A stretch of 64,000 nucleotides of DNA from Neocallimastix lanati (nom. inval.) (lineage: Eukaryota; Neocallimastigomycota; Neocallimastigomycetes; Neocallimastigales; Neocallimastigaceae), in the NCBI GenBank assembly GCA_016946835.1, contig JACVTC010000131.1:448501-512500 (forward strand). Direction: 5' to 3'. The position numbers were made by a program, and so were the translations under genes. Position 1 is the stretch's first letter. The number at the start of each line of letters is the position of its first letter. Under the pieces are notes generated by a model that was not told the DNA's origin, did not search any database, and was given only the letters and a program-made list of their open reading frames with translations. Shown in pieces: positions 55,496 through 64,000 of this stretch.

Positions 55496-58336
55496 ATAAT
55501 AACAATATAATAATAATAAAATAATAATTATAATAATAATGAATGAAATAAAAATATTCTCATTATTTCTAAATATAAATTAAAAGTCATTATTACATAG
55601 ATTTTTTTAGTAATTTGAACATCATCAAAAAAATTTTTTAATTTTTTTTTGTTTTTGTTGATTATTTAAATAATTTAATTTTAAATACTTTAAAATTTAC
55701 TTTGTAAATTAACTAAAATAGTAAAATATTCTCATAAAAAATTTAAATACTTTTAATGCCATCGATAAATATTAATAGTAAATAATTATTAGAATTAATA
55801 CTATTAGTATTACATATATTTTTAAGATACATCTTCAATATAGATACATTTACTTTAAAATTTTTATAAGAATATTTTACTTTCTTAGTAAATTTACGAA
55901 GTTTATAAATTTAATAAAGAAGTTATTTTTGTTATTATTATTAATATTATTAATATTATTATTATTAACAAAGAAAATAAAAATATAAATCTATTTATTA
56001 CACATAATTTATGTTATTTTAAAATTATTAATTCAAAATTTTACTATAAAATGTTTGATAAAAATTTTGTGGATATATTATATTTTATTATATTTTATTT
56101 AATGTAATGGTATAAATTATTAAAAATTTTACTAATTTATTTTTTTTTAAAGAAAAAATAATAAAATTAATTAATATGAAATTTCCATATGGATTATTCG
56201 TATGGCTAGTATAGAAGAGGGAATTAATAATATGATATTAATAAGAATTAAGACACTAATTAAACATTTATATTACATTTTTTTTAAAAATTCATTTTTG
56301 AATCCTAAACTACTATTTATTATTATAAAAATCACGATTTATTATTAAAAAAAATAAAAATATTTTACCTTTAGTATTTAAGAATAAATATATATAAATA
56401 AAAGTAATTAAAAAAGTATAATAATTGATCCTCTGATAAATTAATAATTTAGTATTAACTATCATGTTAGAAAATCATTTTTATTAATTTATTATCATAT
56501 CATCAAAAAACTATTTTATGATTTTCTTTTTTTTTTTTTTATATTTTTTTATAATTTTCATATTTTATTCCTTGTCATAACCTATCTGAAGTTTGTTAAC
56601 TAAGTCCAATTGACTATGAGTTACACAATAAAAAAAATGAATATATTTTTAATAAATAAAAAAGTATAACTGTATATAAAAATAAATAAATTAATTAAAT
56701 TTATAAATAAATATATATATATAAATAAATGTATATATATAGATAAATAAATTAAAATTTATAATTTTTTAATTAATTTATAAAAAATATAATGTTTTAT
56801 ACACATATTTATATATATATTTTATTAAAATAAATAAAAAAAGAAAACATGAAACATTAAAATTGAAGTTTAATAATATATAGTCCCTAACTAAAATTAT
56901 TAAATATTTTTGGCTTAAAATAATTAATCATTAAATTTTTTTTTCTTTCTGTATAATATCCCATTGTCATTGTAGATTAACAAATTTTAATTTTTGTCTT
57001 CAAAATTATAATTTGTATGTAATTTTATATTTTTATTTTATTATTTTTTATTTTTATATGTTTTTTAAAATATTTATTTATAACTAATCAATTACTAAAA
57101 AAAAAAAAATTAATGACAAAGTGATTAAATATTATAAAACAAAATAATAAAAAATAAAATAATAAAAAATAAAATAATAAAAAATAAAATAATAAAAAAT
57201 AAAATAATAAAAAATAAAATAATAAAAAATAAAATAATAAAAAATAAAAAATAAAAAAACGAATTCCTTTATTACATATAAAAAAATTTTTTTAATAAAA
57301 AATAGAATGATAATACAAAATTAGTTAATTTGTCAATTTGTTAATTTTCGATTAATATTAATAGAAAATTTTATTATTCATTTTTTTTATAGATATAGTT
57401 ATTATTTTTATATTATAAACATAATAAAAAGAGGATTTTATACTAAATATATATTTATTTATAATTTTCATAAATATAATTTAGTATTCTTAATTTTATA
57501 TTGAAAATACTTCATAAATATATATAATTAATATTTAATACTTTATACCTTTATAACATAATGCTTTCAGTTTTATTAAATATATAATATACAATTTTGT
57601 TTATATTTTATATTTATTTATATTAGAATTCCATCAATGATTATCATAATTATCAAATTTAATATTATTCTAATATTTTTTTTTTTTTTTTTTAATTAAT
57701 CATAATTATCAAATATATTAATATAATATTATATTTATAAAATGTATAATATATTTTTTAATTAAAAAAATATTTCAAATTTATTTAATTTACAATTAAT
57801 ATATTAAAATTATATTATTATATATTAAGATAAAATATAAATTTTTTATTAAAAAAATATTTTAAAATTATTTTTTTGAAATTTTTATATTTTTAAATTT
57901 TACTTTTTTATAAAAAAAAAAAATAAGAGTTTAAAAAATATATATATATATTTTTCTTTTTTTCTTTTTCAATTATGTCTTTGTGTCTTGTTAAACGATT
58001 AATTTAATACTAAATTTCGTTTTTATTTACTTTTCATTTTTATTAATTTATAAATATAATAAAAATATTTCCATTTCAATCATTAATATACTTAATGAAA
58101 ATTTTCAAAAAGTTATCCATCATTTTAAAAAAATTATGAAATTCTTTAATTCTTCACATAAATTTTAGATGTAAATTGTATATTTAGAGTTATTATGATA
58201 AATAATTTTTAAAAATTTAATTTTTATGTTTTTTATTATTTATATTGTTTTGTTTTCATAATTAAATTGTAAATAGTATGTGATAAAATAGAATTTTATA
58301 ATTAACAATATAAACAATTAATAGAAATAATCCAAG
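55496..58336. other. Intergenic AT-rich DNA
   Basis: No gene seen. Contains a 15-bp AAAATAATAAAAAAT array at 57142-57250 (about seven units) and an AT-rich leader before the next gene. A small GC-richer patch near 56185-56245 has no recognisable content. Confidence 0.65.
57142..57253. repeat. 15-bp AAAATAATAAAAAAT tandem array
   Basis: About seven near-perfect units. Confidence 0.9.
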
Positions 58337-60619
58337 ATGAATACCGTGAATGATATTTTAATGAACAAAGAAAATAATGATATAAAATTGAATAAAAATC
58401 ATTTGGATTCAGTAAAAAACAAGCCAATAAGTACTCTTCAAAATATTTCAAGTAATTCCATAAGTGAAACAATAAATATCAATATTAAAACAATGAAAGC
58501 ATCCTTAACGAAATTTGATGATAATACTTTTGAAGTGAAAAATGACTGGATTATCAGTAAAAAGGATTCAGAAAAGACTATAGTGAATAATGATGAATAT
58601 CATATTGTTAAAAATAAACAAGAATCGGATTCGTTTTTGTTCAATGACAATAATGACCAATTCTGTAATTCAGAATTTATTATTAAAGAAGAATCTTTCA
58701 AAGATGAATTAACAACAACAAAAAGTGAACAATTTAATCTTTCAGATACTCTTATTAATGAAAAAACTATAAGAACAATATCAACTAAAAGAAGTGAGCA
58801 AAATACATATTCAAAAACATTTATTAATGAAGAATCATATGAAAAACCAGAAGATGACGATTCTTTAGATAGTATTGTATTTAGCCCTGTAGTTAATGAA
58901 ATTATTGAAGATAATATATTATTACCATATGAAATTGAGAGTTATGAAGAAAATCATAACAATATAATAGATATTAACAATACCAACTCAAATGATAATA
59001 AAAGGTTTAATTATAATGATAACAAAAGTTTACAATTGGTAGAAAGTCAAGATAATAGTAATTTAACTATTAGTGATGATTCGGAAAGTTGTGATAATAT
59101 ATTTAACTATAATAGTGATATTATTTTAAGTGATGATGAAGAAATAAAAAAGCCAAAAGTAAACGATTTATATAATGAAGATATTATTATAAAAAATCTT
59201 GATGACAATATCTTTTCATTTATTAATGAGGATTCATATAATGAATATATTGATAATAGTATTGATAATTCAGAAAATTCTGATTATTCCCTTTTGGAAA
59301 CCGAGTTTGTAAGTATAAATGATCAAGAGAAAATAAATATTCTTAGTTCATCTAAATCAGTAGAAACAAATGACTTAGTATTAAAAAATAATCAAATAAA
59401 TAACTTTAAAGTTATCGATAAAGCGGTAGAAGAATTTAAAATTTTATCACTAGACTATCTTAAACTGAATAATATAAATAAATATAACAGTATTAATTTC
59501 CAATGTAATAACAATTTTGTTAATATAGATGATGATACTATATATAATATAGAGGGCAATAATAATAATGAAATCCAATGCATTAATGAGATAACAAAAC
59601 CAAAGAAAAAGGTAACATTTAATGATAGAATTAGAATTAAAAGAATTGATAAAGTAGAAGTCCAAGAAAAAACAACAATAAAAAGCTATATTAAAAATGA
59701 ACTTAAGTTTGGTTTAAAAAAGTTGAAAAATTTATTTAGTGGAAATAAAGAGAGTAATAATGATAATAAATCTGTACCCGTGGATCATCAAGAAGAATTA
59801 CCAGTTATTACAATAGAATACGTAGATGATTATTTTGATAGCTATAATAGAAAAGAAATAATATATTTTAATGAAGATTGTCCTAGTATTATTATTGATT
59901 TCGTTGATGATTTTTCCGATATAACTTCTGATGACGAGGAGTATGAAGAACTTATATCAAATAAATATATTATAAAGTCTAAACAAAATATACCTAATAA
60001 AGAAAATATTAATAATAAAGAAGATTCTCAGCAGATGATTATTAAGCCTATATTAATAAATAATAATCAAAAGAATAATCAAAAAAATAACGAATATGAG
60101 AAAGAAAATAATCCAATAAATATATCCAAGCCTGGTACCCAAATTGCCAAAAAGGATAAGAGTGTACCATATAATTTACATGAAACGGTTTCACCAAAGA
60201 AAAAAAATAAGAAAACATTAACAAAAACATTTATAGAAAAATTATTGAATATGGAAAGAAATTATTATAGTCAAGTAAGAAAAGATCCATATGAAATTAA
60301 ATTATATGATAATGTTCAAAAAGTTAAATTAAATAAAATTATTCAAAATTCAATGTCACATTCTGATAAAGTATATATTGAAAGATCTATGTTAAATTCA
60401 AATTCAAATTCTAATTATATTGAAAGCCAAGGATCCTTTAATGAATCCTCAAATTTAAATAAAACATATAATAATATTGAAAGCTCATCTGTTTCTAAAC
60501 AAAAATCAAAATTAAAAAAGAAGTCAGAGTCTGTAAGTTATATAAAAAGTACCTATGAAATATTAAAGCATAGTTTTTCTTTAAATAATAATTCTTGTAA
60601 GCATAAATATGTTATTTGA
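58337..60619 (+). CDS. Acidic low-complexity protein of unknown function with a PP1-docking-like motif
   Basis: A single open frame of 760 codons from an ATG preceded by an AT-rich leader. It is not recognised as any named family. Asp, Glu, Asn, Ser and Ile dominate the first 420 residues and many SDDxE patches resemble casein-kinase-2 sites. Residues 423-428 read KKKVTF, a good match to the RVxF-type motif that docks regulatory subunits on protein phosphatase 1. A basic segment follows (RIRIKRIDK ... LKFGLKKLKNLF, about 431-470). Residues about 490-535 hold two related units, ITIEYVDDYFD and IIIDFVDDFSD. The C-terminal third is Lys/Asn-rich with TLTKTFIEKLLNMERNYY. No signal peptide or membrane segment is seen. 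Codon use and composition fit a genuine host gene. A phosphatase-targeting role is inferred from the docking motif alone. Confidence 0.75.
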   Translation: MNTVNDILMNKENNDIKLNKNHLDSVKNKPISTLQNISSNSISETININIKTMKASLTKFDDNTFEVKNDWIISKKDSEKTIVNNDEYHIVKNKQESDSFLFNDNNDQFCNSEFIIKEESFKDELTTTKSEQFNLSDTLINEKTIRTISTKRSEQNTYSKTFINEESYEKPEDDDSLDSIVFSPVVNEIIEDNILLPYEIESYEENHNNIIDINNTNSNDNKRFNYNDNKSLQLVESQDNSNLTISDDSESCDNIFNYNSDIILSDDEEIKKPKVNDLYNEDIIIKNLDDNIFSFINEDSYNEYIDNSIDNSENSDYSLLETEFVSINDQEKINILSSSKSVETNDLVLKNNQINNFKVIDKAVEEFKILSLDYLKLNNINKYNSINFQCNNNFVNIDDDTIYNIEGNNNNEIQCINEITKPKKKVTFNDRIRIKRIDKVEVQEKTTIKSYIKNELKFGLKKLKNLFSGNKESNNDNKSVPVDHQEELPVITIEYVDDYFDSYNRKEIIYFNEDCPSIIIDFVDDFSDITSDDEEYEELISNKYIIKSKQNIPNKENINNKEDSQQMIIKPILINNNQKNNQKNNEYEKENNPINISKPGTQIAKKDKSVPYNLHETVSPKKKNKKTLTKTFIEKLLNMERNYYSQVRKDPYEIKLYDNVQKVKLNKIIQNSMSHSDKVYIERSMLNSNSNSNYIESQGSFNESSNLNKTYNNIESSSVSKQKSKLKKKSESVSYIKSTYEILKHSFSLNNNSCKHKYVI

Positions 60620-60764
60620 TTTATCACAATTTTTATATAAATATAATAAAAAATAATAATAATAATATATGTAAAATGATAAATAATAATAATATAATAA
60701 TAAGCTAATTTTTTTATATCATATTTTAATTATAATTAAATTTTAATTAATTTGAATAAAATTA

Positions 60765-61120
60765 GCGCACAAGAAAAAATTGAAGAATATTAAAAAGAAA
60801 TAGAATATAATAGTAATCTTATCAATTTTGATAAAATGGATTATAAACAGAAATTGATATTTTAGTCAAATATATATTCAAGATTTTCATTTGTATTAAA
60901 TTAACCTATAATTTCTATGATTATATCCAAAAATGGGACCTCTTCACAAAACTTGAAAATGATACTGATACTTATTTCATAATTGCTGGCTCTAAAAATA
61001 CTTTTAATCTTAATATAATCACAAAAATGAAAAATTAAATTTATCATCATATCATCATAATTTTCATTGTAATGATAATTCAAAATAATACTATGATAAA
61101 GAAGTAAAAAGTGAAAAGTG

Positions 61121-61158
<38 letters not shown>

Positions 61159-61340
61159 AATTGAAAATTTAAAAATAAGAAAATATTAATGATAGAGCTA
61201 TTAAGAAGCATTTTTATCAGTAATTTTACCGATAGATAAAGAAAATCATTTGAGCAAAATAGTTACTATTATCACTGACGAATATATCTACATATGTTAA
61301 AAGCCTTTCCTATCAGTACTAATGATAATCAAAAGAAAGA
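60765..61340 (+). pseudogene. Possible gene relic downstream of the acidic protein gene
   Basis: Protein-like pieces with ordinary composition occur on the plus strand. One is ISAQEKIEEY then KEIEYNSNLINFDKMDYKQK (about 60765-60855), interrupted by stops. Another in a different frame is FYDYIQKWDLFTKLENDTDT (about 60915-60975). An A run of about 36 at 61120-61155 interrupts the region, with further coding-like text to about 61340. No family is recognised. Confidence 0.3.
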
Positions 61341-62528
<1,188 letters not shown>

Positions 62529-62762
62529 AAAATAAAATAAAATAAAATAAAATAAAATAAAATAAAATAAAATAAAATAAAATAAAATAAAATAATATAT
62601 AATAAAATAAAATAAAATAAAATAAAATAAAATAAAATAAAATAAAATAAAATAAAATAAAATAAAATAAAATAAAATAAAATAAAATAAAATAAAATAA
62701 AATAAAATAAAATAAAATAAAATAAAATAAAATAAAATAAAATAAAATAAAATAAAATAAAT
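62529..62762. repeat. (AAAAT)n pentanucleotide array abutting a start codon
   Basis: About 46 units of AAAAT with one irregular patch near 62593-62602. The array ends about 6 bp before the ATG at 62769, so it occupies the leader or core promoter of the next gene. Confidence 0.95.
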
Positions 62763-62768
62763 AAAAAA

Positions 62769-64000
62769 ATGAATAAAAATAATACCAAAAAAAAAACAAA
62801 AAATAATGAAGATGAACAAAATGCACGTTTGAGTGCTCATTCAATGGAAAATTTAAAAATGAAAGAAAAATCGGATTTAATGAGATTTGTTAATGAACAA
62901 TTGCAAAATCCTATGGTATTTTATTCTTCTTATTATAGAAAACATGGTTATAATATCTTACAACGAAATTACAATAAAAAAACGATAAAGGTAAAAAAAG
63001 AAGATGATGACAGTGACAGCGATAGTAGTGATAACGATGAAAAAGACAGTAACAGCCATAATAAAAATTCTAATAATAATAATAAAAAAGGTGACGCCAT
63101 AATACCACCAATAAAGGAGAATACTAATACTAATACTGTAAATTCGAATCAACAAAAAATTACTTATTCTAAACCATGTAATGAAGAGACATGTTATTTC
63201 GATTTAAAGAAAAAAGCACATGCCTTCCCAATGAAGTGGTTTGAGGCTAATAAAACGTATAATGAATATCAACAAATTCCTAGAACGACAAAAGAGTTAG
63301 ATCTCAATACAGATGATGACCGTAATATTAATTTTACACTTTTTAATAGACAAAATATTAATAAAAGTAAATGGGAAAAAATGGATCGAAATATGCAAGC
63401 AAAATATTATATTTATGAAAATCCTTTACCGGATATTCAAAATTTTGTTGTAAATACCCGTAAACGTAATATGCAATATGAACGTAATATTAAAGAACAA
63501 ATTCAAAAAGTATACGGTGCTGAACCTACTGTGACTGAACTCAATGAAATGATTGAAAAACAACGCATAGAATCACAAGAAGCTTCCCAAAAAGCAAATC
63601 AAAGATTAAAAGAACAATATTTATGGCAATTAGATACCCGGGTAAAATAAATATATTAGTATTTTTATTAGAAATTTTTTCCTTTTCCTTTTCATTATTA
63701 TTATTATTATCATTATTATTAAAATTTATATATATTAATTTATTTTATTTTATTAATAATTTTTTATGAAATAAATATATATTAATTTTTTATTTTATTA
63801 ATAATTTTTTATAAATATATATTATATATATAACAGAATAATGATTTACAACATTTACTAGAAGGTCAACATACAGCTCTTGATGCAATACGGTTAAAAG
63901 AATATCTTTTATTAAAACCTATACCTGTACGAACGAATCTAAATATAACCAATAAAGATAAAAGAAGACTTGGTAGTCTTTTATCAAGTCGTTATATTTA
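62769..64000 (+). CDS. Protein of unknown function, 3' end beyond the window
   Basis: Exon 1 is 62769-63641. A GT...AG intron (63642-63836) in phase 0 joins exon 2, which starts at 63837 and runs to the window edge. Together they encode at least 345 residues. The N-terminus is Lys/Asn-rich, with an acidic patch DDDSDSDSSDNDEKDSNS at about residues 79-96. A more ordered part then follows: ETCYFDLKKKAHAFPMKWFE, KSKWEKMDRNMQAKYYIYEN, a charged helix with AEPTVTELNEMIEKQRIESQ, and exon 2 with LEGQHTALDAIRLKEYLLLK. No family could be named. The acidic/basic layout and helices suggest a nuclear or RNP-associated protein, which is speculative. The start is the first Met after the AAAAT array. Confidence 0.75.

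Overview
The window is nuclear DNA from an extremely AT-rich eukaryote. Long A/T runs, (AAT)n and (ATTTT)n microsatellites and gene-free stretches of up to about 10 kb separate a few genes. Exons are coding islands with GT...AG introns, and many proteins carry Asn, Gln, Ser or Thr runs. The ornithine decarboxylase looks fungal. Together with the very low GC, sparse genes and many retroelements, this fits an anaerobic gut fungus (Neocallimastigomycota) best. Dictyostelium shares the AT and Asn richness but is far more gene-dense. The organism assignment is inference.

Layout. 1-10 kb: no intact gene; a probable minus-strand LINE relic (about 2.3-3.8 kb), a cluster of GCATTTCGCCA / TGGCGAAATGC motifs with an inverted repeat (6.0-6.9 kb), and a long (AAT)n tract. 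8.8-16.4 kb: three copies of a repeat of about 0.8 kb; between the second and third lies a Ty1/copia element with 253-bp LTRs that are about 97.6% identical. Its gag and the front half of pol are broken by frameshifts and a stop, while the end of integrase, reverse transcriptase and RNase H remain open. 16.4-26.2 kb: gene desert. 26.9-28.2 kb: single-exon ornithine decarboxylase. 29.2-37.75 kb: an island of decayed, partly nested LINEs plus a MITE-like element. 39.6-44.1 kb: a 12-exon PRC1/Ase1/MAP65-family gene (734 aa). 45.1-46.5 kb: a METTL16-type RNA m6A methyltransferase. 47.6-54.5 kb, minus strand: a 5-exon gene for an 1884-aa Ser/Asn/Gln-rich protein of unknown function. 58.3-60.6 kb: a 760-aa acidic unknown protein with a PP1-docking-like motif. 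62.8 kb to the edge: a gene of unknown function that runs off the window, with a 46-copy AAAAT repeat ending just before its ATG.

The host genes do not form a pathway cluster. Ornithine decarboxylase (polyamine synthesis), PRC1/Ase1 (microtubule bundling) and METTL16 (RNA methylation) act separately. The METTL16 gene and the large minus-strand gene are convergent and share a 1.1-kb spacer that contains a perfect 18-bp-arm inverted repeat. Exon models for the two multi-exon genes were built by hand from GT/AG sites; every junction keeps the reading frame, which supports the models strongly, though no transcript evidence is available.
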